Source: Paraburkholderia ferrariae NBRC 106233 (lineage in GTDB: Bacteria; Pseudomonadota; Gammaproteobacteria; Burkholderiales; Burkholderiaceae). Taken from it: a stretch of 64,000 bases of DNA. Shown here one piece after another: positions 29,499-37,712 of this stretch. Position numbers and translations under genes: made by a program. The stretch is taken from the NCBI RefSeq assembly GCF_000685035.1, contig NZ_BAYB01000024.1, forward strand, positions 1 through 64,000, in the 5' to 3' direction. Position 1 is the stretch's first letter, and each line of letters begins with the position of its first letter. A model generated the notes under the pieces. That model worked only from the letters and a program-made list of their open reading frames with translations, was not told the origin of the DNA and made no database searches.

Positions 29499-30002
29499 TC
29501 AGGACTTCGCGGCCGCGCCGTCCAGCGAAGCCACCTTGTCCCGCAGGCGCTTTTCCACCGACGGGAACACGAACTTGCTCACGTCGCCGCCCAGTTGGGC
29601 GATTTCGCGCACGATGGTGCCCGAAATGAACTGATACTGATCCGAAGGCGTCATGAACATCGTTTCGACGTCCGGCAGCAGATAGCGGTTCATCCCCGCC
29701 ATCTGGAACTCGTATTCGAAGTCCGACACGGCGCGCAGGCCGCGCACGATCACGCGCGCGTTATTGCTGCGCACGAAGTCCTTGAGCAGCCCCGTGAAGC
29801 TCATGACCTGCACGTTCGGATAATGGCCGAGCACCTCGTGGGCAATCTCGAGACGCTCGTCGAGCGAGAAGAACGGTTTCTTGTTGCGGCTGTCGGCAAC
29901 ACCCACCACCAGCGTGTCGAAAATGCTCGACGCGCGCCGCACGAGATCTTCGTGACCGCGCGTGAGCGGATCGAAGGTACCGGGGTACACGGCGACTACC
30001 AT
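29499..30002 (-). CDS. coaD: Pantetheine-phosphate adenylyltransferase
   Basis: CoaD transfers AMP to 4'-phosphopantetheine, the penultimate step of coenzyme A synthesis. The 167-residue protein starts MVVAVYPGTFDPLTRGHEDLV, containing the nucleotidyltransferase TFDPxTxGH motif, and has GLRAVSDFEYEFQMAGMNR further on. It lies 139 bases downstream of rsmD on the same strand, a pairing seen widely in bacteria. Confidence 0.97.
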   Translation of the reverse strand: MVVAVYPGTFDPLTRGHEDLVRRASSIFDTLVVGVADSRNKKPFFSLDERLEIAHEVLGHYPNVQVMSFTGLLKDFVRSNNARVIVRGLRAVSDFEYEFQMAGMNRYLLPDVETMFMTPSDQYQFISGTIVREIAQLGGDVSKFVFPSVEKRLRDKVASLDGAAAKS

Positions 30003-30141
30003 GAGGCTTCTCCTCTCTCAACAGAAATGGGGCGCGAATGCTGCGGGCCGCTGCCGGACCACGCCGGTCGCGACCGTCGCAGGGCAGGCGCAAGCACGTG
30101 CGTGACGGCCAAACCGTCCGCCGCTTGTTATGAAAGGCGCA

Positions 30142-30792
30142 TTATTCCTCATTTTCGCGCTGCAGCAAATGATAGAAGACCGCACCCGCCTTGCCTTCGC
30201 GCACGACGCTCCAGCCTGCGAGAGCGGGCCGTGCGGCCGGGTCGAGACGCTCGCCGGACTCGACGTAGAGCCAGCCGTGGGGCGCGACGAGCGGCAGGGC
30301 CGCGTCCAGCGCGCGTGCGAGGAGCGCGGCGTCGCCGAAAGGCGGGTCGAGGAAAACCACGTCGAACGAGCCCGGCGCGAGGCCGGCAGCGAGGCGCAGC
30401 GCGTCGGCTTCGGCAATTTCGATGCTGCGGGCCGACAGGCGCGCCTGGTTCGCGCGCAGTTGCGCGGCGGCCCGGGCGTTGCGCTCGACCATCACGACGC
30501 GCGCAGCGCCGCGCGAAGCCGCTTCGAAGCCGAGTGCCCCACTGCCCGCGAACAGGTCGAGGCAGCGCAGGCCGTCGAGCTGCTGGCCGAGCCAGTTGAA
30601 GAGCGTCTCGCGCACGCGATCGGGCGTGGGGCGCAGCCCATCGAGATCGAGCACCGGCAGCGGCGTGCGCTTCCAGTCGCCGCCGATGATGCGGATCGTA
30701 TGGGCGCCCGTGCCGCCGCCTTTGCCACGTGCAAGAGCGGCGGAAGCACCGGAGCGCGCGCCGTGCGGGCGCGGGGAGGAAGAACGGGTCAT
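30142..30792 (-). CDS. rsmD: 16S rRNA (guanine(966)-N(2))-methyltransferase
   Basis: RsmD methylates G966 of 16S rRNA in the assembling 30S subunit, using SAM. The 216-residue protein has a basic N-terminal tail, HTIRIIGGDWKRTPLPV near 34, the SAM loop LDLFAGSGALGFEA near 79, and the catalytic FLDPPFGD near 150. It is divergent from ftsY, with 229 bases between them. Confidence 0.95.
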   Translation of the reverse strand: MTRSSSPRPHGARSGASAALARGKGGGTGAHTIRIIGGDWKRTPLPVLDLDGLRPTPDRVRETLFNWLGQQLDGLRCLDLFAGSGALGFEAASRGAARVVMVERNARAAAQLRANQARLSARSIEIAEADALRLAAGLAPGSFDVVFLDPPFGDAALLARALDAALPLVAPHGWLYVESGERLDPAARPALAGWSVVREGKAGAVFYHLLQRENEE

Positions 30793-31021
30793 GCTTTTTT
30801 CTGGACGGCTGGCGAGTATCTGCGCGGCGCGCCTTGCCGGCGCCGCACCCCTGATGCGCGAACGTTACCACAGGCCCGGGCGCACGCCGCACGCTCACCG
30901 CAACGACGCGCCCGGGAGCGCCTGATAAAATGCCGTGTTTTCCGCACGTTGCCGCCTTTTCTCCGGCGTGGCGCGGCCCATTCCGCGCCAAATCCGCAGC
31001 GTGCCTCCACGACGCCAGACC

Positions 31022-32203
31022 ATGTTCAGTTTCTTTAAACGACTCCGGGGCACCAAGGCCGACGAGAACGCCCAGGCCGAAGCCGGCGAAGCCACGCCGG
31101 CGCCCGAAAGCGAAGACGCAGGGGCCGAAGCCACGGCATCGGCAGCATCGGCAGCATCGTCTGCACCGGCCGCAGCGGCGCCCGCTCCTGCCGCGCCGGC
31201 GGCCTCCGCCTCGCTGCCGGCCGCCGCCCCCGCACGACCCGCAGCCGCGCAAACCGCCCAGGCGGACGAGATCGTCCCGCCGCCCGCCCCCGAACCCGCC
31301 GCAAAGCAGTCGTGGCTCACTCGCCTGAAGTCGGGCCTCGCGAAGACGAGCTCGAACCTCACGAGCATCTTCGTCAACGCGAAGATCGACGACGATCTGT
31401 ACGAGGAGCTGGAAACGGCGCTCCTGATGTCGGATGCCGGCGTGGACGCCACCGAGTACCTGCTGGAAACGCTGCGCCAGAAGGTGCGCACCGAGCGCCT
31501 CACGGAAGCCGTCCAGGTGAAGGAAGCGCTGCGCCAGTTGCTGATCGACCTGCTCGCGCCGCTGCAGAAGTCGCTGGTGCTCGGCCGCGCGCAGCCGCTC
31601 GTGATGATGATTGCCGGCGTGAACGGCGCCGGCAAGACCACGAGCATCGGCAAGCTCGCCAAGCACCTGCAGCACTTCGACCAGAAGGTGCTGCTGGCCG
31701 CCGGCGACACGTTCCGCGCCGCCGCGCGCGAGCAGCTCGCGATCTGGGGCGAGCGCAACAACGTGACGGTCGTGCAGCAGGAAAGCGGCGACCCGGCCGC
31801 CGTGATCTTCGACGCCGTGAGCGCGGCCCGCGCCCGCGGCATCGACGTGGTGATGGCCGACACGGCCGGGCGCCTGCCCACGCAACTGCATCTGATGGAC
31901 GAGCTCAGGAAGGTCAAGCGCGTGATCGGCAAGGCATTCGAAGGCGCGCCGCACGAAGTGCTGCTCGTGATCGACGCGAACACCGGCCAGAACGCGCTCA
32001 CCCAGGTGAAGGCTTTCGACGACGCGCTCGGCCTCACCGGCCTCATCGTCACGAAGCTCGACGGCACCGCGAAGGGCGGTATCCTCGCGGCAATCGCGCG
32101 TCAGCGGCCGATTCCCGTGTACTTCATCGGCGTGGGCGAGAAGGTGGAAGACCTGCAGCCGTTCGACGCCGAGGAGTTCGTCGACGCGCTGCTCGGCAAC
32201 TGA
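31022..32203 (+). CDS. ftsY: Signal recognition particle receptor FtsY
   Basis: FtsY is the SRP GTPase receptor that docks ribosomes at the inner membrane. The 393-residue protein has a basic start (MFSFFKRLRGTK), an Ala/Pro/Glu-rich A domain to about residue 95, then the NG domain with GVNGAGKTTSIGKL near 201, DTAGRLPTQ near 281 and TKLDGTAKGG near 344. The start chosen is the Met that begins the amphipathic membrane-targeting segment. A terminator shared with maiA follows. Confidence 0.97.
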   Translation: MFSFFKRLRGTKADENAQAEAGEATPAPESEDAGAEATASAASAASSAPAAAAPAPAAPAASASLPAAAPARPAAAQTAQADEIVPPPAPEPAAKQSWLTRLKSGLAKTSSNLTSIFVNAKIDDDLYEELETALLMSDAGVDATEYLLETLRQKVRTERLTEAVQVKEALRQLLIDLLAPLQKSLVLGRAQPLVMMIAGVNGAGKTTSIGKLAKHLQHFDQKVLLAAGDTFRAAAREQLAIWGERNNVTVVQQESGDPAAVIFDAVSAARARGIDVVMADTAGRLPTQLHLMDELRKVKRVIGKAFEGAPHEVLLVIDANTGQNALTQVKAFDDALGLTGLIVTKLDGTAKGGILAAIARQRPIPVYFIGVGEKVEDLQPFDAEEFVDALLGN

Positions 32204-32249
32204 GCAGCCCCGGCGCGCACGGTTGCGTCAGGACGAGAGGACATAAAAC

Positions 32250-32283
32250 AAAGGGCGTCGTTCGCAGGAACGACGCCCTTTTT
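32250..32283. terminator. Bidirectional terminator between ftsY and maiA
   Basis: AAAGGGCGTCGTTC (32250-32263), loop GCAG, GAACGACGCCCTTT (32268-32281), then more T. The perfect 14-bp stem serves both convergent genes. Confidence 0.92.
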
Positions 32284-32311
32284 CATGCGCGCGCCGCCAG
32301 CGGCGCGGTCA

Positions 32312-32959
32312 CTACTCCGAGTCCGGCTGCACGCCCGGCGCAGCCTGCGCGAACGCCTCGATCTGCATCGCGCGGTCGTAAATGCGCTCGATGGTCGGGT
32401 AGCGCGTGGTGTCGATATTGAAGCGGTTCGCGTTGAAGACCTGCGGGATCAGGCACAGGTCGGCGACGGTCGGCGTGTCGCCGAAACACAGCTTGCCGGT
32501 GCGCGGATCGGCCGCCAGACGCGTTTCGAGCGTGCCGAACCCCAGCTCGATCCAGTGCCGGTACCACGCGTCCTTCGCGGCATCGTCCACGCCCAGCGTG
32601 TGCTTGAGGTACTTCAAGATCCGCAGGTTGTTCACCGGATGGATCTCGCACGCCACCTGGAGGCCGAGCGAGCGCACGTGCGCGCGATCGGCCGGCGACT
32701 TCGGCAGCAGCGGCGGCTCCGGGTGGGTCTCCTCCAGATACTCGATGATCGCGAGCGACTGCTGGATCGCATGCTGATCGTCGTCGATCAGCGTCGGCAC
32801 GATGCCATCCGGATTGACCTCGCGGTAGGCGGGTTTCAGTTGCTCGCCACCCTCGCGCAGGAGGTGCACCGGCACGTAGTCGTACGGCAGGTTCTTCAGG
32901 TTCAGCGCGATACGCACGCGGTAGGAAGCGGAACTGCGGAAATAGCTGTAAAGCTTCAT
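32312..32959 (-). CDS. maiA: Maleylacetoacetate/maleylpyruvate isomerase (zeta-class GST)
   Basis: The 215-residue zeta glutathione transferase isomerises the cis ring-cleavage product of homogentisate or gentisate to its trans form. The active-site segment SSASYRVRIALNLK is at 8-21; the zeta hallmark SSxSxRVRIA is intact, with Ala where many have Cys. NPDGIVPTLIDDD near 49 is the glutathione site. It lies 63 bases after the FAH-type hydrolase, giving the two-step lower pathway, but no ring-cleaving dioxygenase is in the window. Confidence 0.88.
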   Translation of the reverse strand: MKLYSYFRSSASYRVRIALNLKNLPYDYVPVHLLREGGEQLKPAYREVNPDGIVPTLIDDDQHAIQQSLAIIEYLEETHPEPPLLPKSPADRAHVRSLGLQVACEIHPVNNLRILKYLKHTLGVDDAAKDAWYRHWIELGFGTLETRLAADPRTGKLCFGDTPTVADLCLIPQVFNANRFNIDTTRYPTIERIYDRAMQIEAFAQAAPGVQPDSE

Positions 32960-33022
32960 GCTCCTCTCGTCTCTCTTGTTTTCGATGGATTGCAGCGCTG
33001 GTTGCCCCGCCGCCGGCCGGCC

Positions 33023-33721
33023 TCAGACCACGCGCAGCGCGAACTCGCCCAGCCCGTCCACGCCGCCGCGCATCAAGTCGCCCTTCACCACGGCGCTCAC
33101 ACCCTCGGGCGTGCCCGTGTAGATCAGGTCGCCGGGCTTCAGCTCGAAGAGCGTCGAGAGATAGGCGACAGTGTCCGCCACCGGCCAGATCATCTGCGAG
33201 ACGTCGGAGCGCTGCTTGTCCTCGCCGTTCACGGAGAGCCAGATCGCCCCTTTCGCGACCTGCCCCACCTGCGCGACCGGATGAATCGGGCCGATGGGCG
33301 CCGAATAGTCGAAGCCCTTCGCGGTGTCCCACGGGCGGCCCAGCTTCTTGGCTTCGGCCTGCAGGTCGCGGCGCGTCATGTCGAGGCCGAGCGCGTAGCC
33401 GTACACGTGATCGAGCGCGCTCGCCACGGGAATGTCCTTGCCGCCCTTGCCGATGGCCGCGACGAGCTCCATTTCGAAGTGCACGTTCTTCGACAGCGCC
33501 GGATACGGGAATTCGCCGGTCGAGCCGGGCGCGACGTAGAGGATCGCGTCGGCGGGCTTGGCGAAGAAGAACGGCGGTTCGCGGTCGGGATCGTGGCCCA
33601 TCTCGCGCGCATGCGCCTCGTAGTTGCGCCCGACGCAATAGATGCGGCGCACGGGAAAGCGCTGGTCGCTGCCCACCACCGGCACCGATGCGGACGGCAC
33701 CGGTTCGAAAACGTAAGTCAT
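33023..33721 (-). CDS. Fumarylacetoacetate hydrolase family protein (fumarylpyruvate hydrolase-like)
   Basis: The 232-residue protein of the FAH superfamily has the metal site motif FEMELVAAIGKGGKDIP near 80-96 and GTPEGVSAVVKGD near 202. Its length and sequence resemble NagK-type fumarylpyruvate hydrolases of gentisate pathways more than the 420-residue true FAH. The start is the Met of MTYVFEPVPSAS. With the isomerase downstream it should cleave fumarylpyruvate (or a related acylpyruvate) to fumarate and pyruvate; the exact substrate is inference. Confidence 0.87.
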   Translation of the reverse strand: MTYVFEPVPSASVPVVGSDQRFPVRRIYCVGRNYEAHAREMGHDPDREPPFFFAKPADAILYVAPGSTGEFPYPALSKNVHFEMELVAAIGKGGKDIPVASALDHVYGYALGLDMTRRDLQAEAKKLGRPWDTAKGFDYSAPIGPIHPVAQVGQVAKGAIWLSVNGEDKQRSDVSQMIWPVADTVAYLSTLFELKPGDLIYTGTPEGVSAVVKGDLMRGGVDGLGEFALRVV

Positions 33722-33989
33722 GGAGTTCTCCGTCTGCGTGAAGAGCCGAGCCGCGCGCGGGAGACCCAGGCGTCGGCGCAAATGACGAGTGTAACGCGCA
33801 CGGCCCGAGCCGCGTGGCGGTGTAAGCAAGAGGGGCTGGCCGGGAAGCGAACGCCTCGTACCTGGCTTGCGTTTGCCCGCCGCCGCCAGCAAGCGGCCTC
33901 ATGCGATACTGCACGCATCCCCGCTAATCCGAGACTCCTGCCGCCCGGACGCCCCACATGCGTTCCGGGTCCAGAGACTGCCGCACGCC

Positions 33990-34952
33990 ATGAACGCCCC
34001 CGACGCCTCCGACACGTTTTCCTGCGCCCGCTTCATCAAGGAGATCGGCCGCGGCCCGAACGGCGCGCGCGCGCTGTCACCCGAAGACACCTACGCGCTC
34101 TACACCGCCATGCTCGACGGCCGCGTGCCGGACCTCGAACTCGGCGCGGTGCTGCTCGCGTACCGCCTGAAGGGCGAAACCGCCGCCGAACTGGCCGCGA
34201 TGCTGGCCGCCGCACAGGCCTCGTTCGCGCCGCTCCACACGCCCGCCGGCGACTATCGCGCGGTCTCGATCCCGAGTTACAACGGCGCGCGCAAGCAGCC
34301 GAACCTCGTGCCGCTGCTCGCGTTCCTGCTCGCGCGCGAAGGCGTGCCGGTGCTGGTTCATGGCGTGAGCACCGACCCGGGCCGCGTCACGAGCGCCGAA
34401 ATTTTCGCCGCGCTCGGCCAGCCCGTCGCGCGCGATCACGCCGAAATCGAAGCGCTGCTTGGCGAAAAGCGCGTTGCCTTCGCGCCGATCGAAGCGCTCG
34501 CGCCCGAGCTCGCCAGGTTGCTCGCGCTGCGCCGTCGCATGGGCGTGCGCAACTCCACCCATACGCTCGTGAAACTGCTGCAGCCTTTTGCGCAGCCGGG
34601 GCTGCGGCTCGTGAACTACACGCATCCGCCGTATCGCGAGAGCCTGAGCGCCCTCTTCGCGGCGCATCCCGAGGCCGCGGCGGGCGGCGCCCTGCTCGCA
34701 CGCGGCACCGAAGGCGAAGCCGTCGCCGACACGCGCCGCCAGGTGCAGGTGGACTGGCTGCACGACGGGATCTGCGAAACGCTGATCGAACCGGAGCGCT
34801 CCTCGCCCGACGCTGCGGAAGTCGCGCTGCCGGAGGGCCGCGATGCGGCCACGACCGCCGCCTGGATCGGCGCCGTGCTGCGCGGCGAGGCGCCCGTGCC
34901 GGAGGCAATCGCACGCCAGGTGGAAACGATCAGGCGTATTGCCAGAGTCTGA
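33990..34952 (+). CDS. ybiB: YbiB-type DNA-binding protein (TrpD2 family)
   Basis: This 320-residue protein has the glycosyltransferase family 3 fold of anthranilate phosphoribosyltransferase, with the N-terminal helical domain (SPEDTYALYTAMLDGRVPDLELGA near 31-54) and VPVLVHGVSTD near 117. E. coli YbiB binds nucleic acids and is LexA-regulated; it lacks TrpD activity. It is not next to trp genes here. The leuA leader promoter starts 28 bases after its stop. Confidence 0.88.
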   Translation: MNAPDASDTFSCARFIKEIGRGPNGARALSPEDTYALYTAMLDGRVPDLELGAVLLAYRLKGETAAELAAMLAAAQASFAPLHTPAGDYRAVSIPSYNGARKQPNLVPLLAFLLAREGVPVLVHGVSTDPGRVTSAEIFAALGQPVARDHAEIEALLGEKRVAFAPIEALAPELARLLALRRRMGVRNSTHTLVKLLQPFAQPGLRLVNYTHPPYRESLSALFAAHPEAAAGGALLARGTEGEAVADTRRQVQVDWLHDGICETLIEPERSSPDAAEVALPEGRDAATTAAWIGAVLRGEAPVPEAIARQVETIRRIARV

Positions 34953-34979
34953 CAGCCCCGCCGCCCGAAAACCCGGCTG

Positions 34980-35008
34980 TTGACACGCAAGGCCGTCCTG
35001 CCTTACAT
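34980..35008 (+). promoter_or_regulatory. Promoter of the leuL-leuA leader transcript
   Basis: TTGACA (34980-34985), a 17-bp spacer, and TTACAT (35003-35008; TACATT one base later gives an 18-bp spacer). A start site seven or eight bases downstream falls on the leader ATG at 35016. Confidence 0.65.
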
Positions 35009-35015
35009 TGGCCCA

Positions 35016-35087
35016 ATGCGTTCCTTCCCGAACACCCTCCGAATTACCTCCGGCCGCCTGGCGGCCCTATCGCTACGTCTAGCGTAA
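35016..35087 (+). CDS. Predicted leucine leader peptide LeuL
   Basis: A 23-codon open frame starts at ATG 35016 and ends at TAA 35085-35087. It begins MRSFPNTL and ends LAALSLRLA. Five codons are Leu, and the last three Leu codons are CTA (35067, 35073, 35079), a codon rarely used in this GC-rich genome, clustered just before the stop. That is the hallmark of a leucine attenuator: ribosomes should stall when charged tRNA-Leu is scarce. It lies about 335 bases before leuA. No Shine-Dalgarno precedes it and the predicted transcript start coincides with the ATG, so it may be leaderless. It is too short for ordinary gene finders. Confidence 0.7.
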   Translation: MRSFPNTLRITSGRLAALSLRLA

Positions 35088-35122
35088 GCCAAGCGTAGCG
35101 CTGCGCGACCGCCTCTCCGGTC
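35052..35122 (+). promoter_or_regulatory. Leader hairpins of the leuA attenuator region
   Basis: CGCTACG (35071-35077, over the CTA codons) can pair with CGTAGCG (35094-35100). GACCG (35107-35111) pairs with CGGTC (35118-35122), and GGCCG/CGGCC (35052-35066) can form inside the leader gene. Stalling on the CTA codons would free the 35094-35100 segment. I see no T-tract after these stems, so the terminating step may be Rho-dependent. Confidence 0.5.
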
Positions 35123-35189
35123 GGCAGTCCTCCCAAGCAGTTTCTCGCAGTACCTCAACCCGCAGTTCCCTTTACAACTTGTCGTCTCT

Positions 35190-35216
35190 ATTCGTCCGTT
35201 TACCGTTCGGACGAAT
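35190..35216 (+). promoter_or_regulatory. Perfect 9-bp inverted repeat in the leuA leader
   Basis: ATTCGTCCG (35190-35198) and CGGACGAAT (35208-35216) flank a nine-base loop. It lies 13 bases before a small reading frame that overlaps leuA. It could be an RNA hairpin of the attenuator or a protein operator. Confidence 0.5.
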
Positions 35217-35229
35217 CGCGAGGGTCAAA

Positions 35230-35433
35230 ATGCACGTTGCATGGGCATCGTTCACGTCCTTTTTTGCCGCGCCGGTTACCGCCGCCACCGTGGCCGTCTT
35301 CTTCGCATCCGTGGTTTCCGCCCGGACGCCGGAAGTTTCGCGCATCGTGCTTCGTCGCCAGCCCGCCAGCCGCCCGCTGTCGACCACCATCGCAAACGAC
35401 ACCATGAAGCACGAGGCCCGTCATGTTGCGTAA
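35230..35433 (+). CDS. Small hypothetical protein overlapping leuA start
   Basis: A 67-codon frame opens at ATG 35230, six bases after GAGGG, and closes at TAA 35431-35433, overlapping leuA by 11 bases. The N-terminal half is hydrophobic and signal-like (WASFTSFFAAPVTAATVAVF region), and the second half is basic. Overlap suggests translational coupling to leuA. I do not recognise it. It may be a real small protein, a second leader cistron or chance; codon use is only moderately typical. Confidence 0.35.
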   Translation: MHVAWASFTSFFAAPVTAATVAVFFASVVSARTPEVSRIVLRRQPASRPLSTTIANDTMKHEARHVA

Positions 35434-37072
35434 TCCCGCCGAGAAGTACCCCCCCTTTCCCGCCATCCGCCTGAACGGCCGCCGATGGCCCACGCGCACC
35501 GTCGAGCGCGCGCCCATCTGGATGAGTACCGATTTGCGCGACGGCAACCAGTCGCTGATCGAGCCGATGAGCATCGAGCAGAAGACCGAATTCTTCGAGA
35601 TGCTGGTTGCGATCGGCTTCAAGGAAATCGAAGTCGGCTTTCCGTCGGCCTCGCAGACCGACTTCGATTTCGTGCGCAAGCTGATCGAAGAAAAGCGCAT
35701 TCCCGAGGACGTGACCATCGAAGTGCTCGTGCAGTCGCGCGCGGACCTGATCGCGCGCACGTTCGAAGCCCTCGAAGGCGTGCCGCGCGCGATCGTGCAC
35801 CTCTACAACGCGATCTGCCCGTCGTTCCGCAAGATCGTGTTCGGCCAGTCGAAGGACGAGGTGAAAGCGCTCGCCGTGGACGGCACGCGCATGATCCGCG
35901 AACACGCCGATGCGCATCCGCAAACGCACTGGATCTATCAGTACTCCCCCGAAACGTTCAGCATGACCGAACTCACGTTCGCGCGCGAAGTCTGCGACGC
36001 CGTGGCGCAAACCTGGCGCCCGACGCGCGAGCACAAGATGATCGTGAACCTGCCGGCCACGGTCGAAGCGGCCATGCCCAACGTCTACGCCGACCAGATC
36101 GAGTGGATGGACCGCAATCTCGCGTATCGCGACAGCATCGTGCTGTCGGTGCATCCGCATAACGACCGCGGCACGGCCGTCGCCGCCGCGGAAATGGCGC
36201 TGCTGGCCGGCGCGGACCGCATCGAAGGCTGCCTCTTCGGCAACGGCGAGCGCACCGGCAACGTCGATCTCGTCACCCTCGCGATGAACCTGTACACCCA
36301 GGGCATCGACCCCGGCCTCGACTTCTCCGATATCGACGCCATGCGCCGCGTGGTCGAGCGCTGCAACCAGTTGCCCGTGCATCCGCGCCATCCTTACGCG
36401 GGCGACCTCGTTTTCACGGCGTTCTCGGGCTCGCACCAGGACGCGATCCGCAAGGGCTTCGCGCAGCAAAAGGCCGGCGCGGTGTGGGAAGTGCCGTATC
36501 TGCCGATCGATCCCGCCGATCTCGGCCGCAGCTACGACGCCGTGATCCGCGTAAACAGCCAGTCGGGCAAGGGCGGGGCGACCTGGCTGCTCGAACGCGG
36601 CATGGGCTTCACGCCGCCGCGCCGTGTGCAGATCGAATTCAGCCATGCCGTGCAGACGGTTTCGGATGCGTCGGGCGAAGAGGTCACGGGCGACGCGATC
36701 TGCGCGCTCTTCGAACGCGAGTACTTCGAAACCGATGGCCCGGCGACGCACGCCGGCGCAGGCCGCGTGCGTTGGGATGACCGCGACGTCGTGGCGCCCT
36801 CCTCAGTGGCCGGCACCCAGGAAGCGCATGCTCAGGCCGTCGCTGACGCCATCGCGGCAGCGGCAGGGGTCGCGGTGGAGGTGACGTCGTTCGAAACCGC
36901 CCGCACCGAGCGGGGCGCCACGGCCGTATTCGTGGGCTGCCGCGTAGGCGGACAGCCGGTTCGCTACGGCGTGGGCGTGGCCGAAGACGGCGCGCACGCG
37001 ACGGTCGCGGCTGTCGTGAGCGGTGTGAATCGCGCGGCCTGGCCTCGCGTGGATCGTCGCGCCGCGGCGTAA
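35423..37072 (+). CDS. leuA: 2-isopropylmalate synthase (LeuA2 type)
   Basis: LeuA condenses acetyl-CoA with 2-ketoisovalerate, the first step of leucine synthesis. The 549-residue protein resembles the actinobacterial-type LeuA: WMSTDLRDGNQSLIEPM near 33, the metal-binding HPHNDRG near 236, and a C-terminal LeuA-dimer regulatory domain (about 410-545). It stands alone, away from leuBCD, behind a long leader with a leucine-codon peptide. GAGG lies seven bases before the ATG. Confidence 0.95.
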   Translation: MLRNPAEKYPPFPAIRLNGRRWPTRTVERAPIWMSTDLRDGNQSLIEPMSIEQKTEFFEMLVAIGFKEIEVGFPSASQTDFDFVRKLIEEKRIPEDVTIEVLVQSRADLIARTFEALEGVPRAIVHLYNAICPSFRKIVFGQSKDEVKALAVDGTRMIREHADAHPQTHWIYQYSPETFSMTELTFAREVCDAVAQTWRPTREHKMIVNLPATVEAAMPNVYADQIEWMDRNLAYRDSIVLSVHPHNDRGTAVAAAEMALLAGADRIEGCLFGNGERTGNVDLVTLAMNLYTQGIDPGLDFSDIDAMRRVVERCNQLPVHPRHPYAGDLVFTAFSGSHQDAIRKGFAQQKAGAVWEVPYLPIDPADLGRSYDAVIRVNSQSGKGGATWLLERGMGFTPPRRVQIEFSHAVQTVSDASGEEVTGDAICALFEREYFETDGPATHAGAGRVRWDDRDVVAPSSVAGTQEAHAQAVADAIAAAAGVAVEVTSFETARTERGATAVFVGCRVGGQPVRYGVGVAEDGAHATVAAVVSGVNRAAWPRVDRRAAA

Positions 37073-37328
37073 GGGCTCGTTGGCAATCGGGCGCCGCGCG
37101 CGCAACGACGTTCGGCGCGAAGCGGTGCAGCAGGTTCGGCAGTTTCAGCAGGGGAAGACGGAAAAGCAGCAGGAGGCGGGGTTCTGCATGGAACCGGGGT
37201 GAGCGGCTAACCAGCGCTCGAGCACCAACCCGGGCCGGCAGAGGGCGTTGGGCGCCAGCGGCAAAACGGGCCGCCGGCGTGAGCCCGGAGCGTCCAGAAG
37301 ACGCGCCGGAAGAAAGGGCCTACCGGTC

Positions 37329-37712
37329 TTATTCGAGCGCACAACGCGTCGCCTGCCATGCGAGCAGGCGCCACTGCCCGTCCTCCTGGGTCTGGATGGC
37401 CGTATAGGCGATGGGGAACAGCAGCGCGCCGTTGTTGGCTTCCATCTCGATCAGCGCGCGCCCGGACACCACGCAGGTCTCGCGCCCCACGGGCAGCACG
37501 TCCTGCGTCTGGATCTCGATCTGGCGGTAGCGGCGGCGGCCCGCCGTGATGGCGTCGATGAACTGCTGCTTGGTCTCGCGCTTGCCGTTCGTGTGCACGT
37601 AGATCACGTTGTCCGACAGCAAAGCGTCCAGCGACGAACCGTCTCCGTCCACCATCGCACGGAAACGTTCGCGCTCCAGCCCGCGAATCGCATCGATCAC
37701 TTTCGCCGCCAT
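37329..37712 (-). CDS. SnoaL/NTF2-like (DUF4440) protein
   Basis: This 127-residue protein has the cone-shaped NTF2-like fold pattern: an N-terminal helix (MAAKVIDAIRGLERERFRAMV) then DALLSDNVIYVHTNG and SGRALIEM strands, ending WRLLAWQATR. Members are small isomerases, hydrolases or carriers; function here is unknown. I start at the Met of MAAKVIDAI. A TATAAA (37792-37797, minus strand) could be its -10. The 256-base gap to leuA shows no gene. Confidence 0.75.
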   Translation of the reverse strand: MAAKVIDAIRGLERERFRAMVDGDGSSLDALLSDNVIYVHTNGKRETKQQFIDAITAGRRRYRQIEIQTQDVLPVGRETCVVSGRALIEMEANNGALLFPIAYTAIQTQEDGQWRLLAWQATRCALE

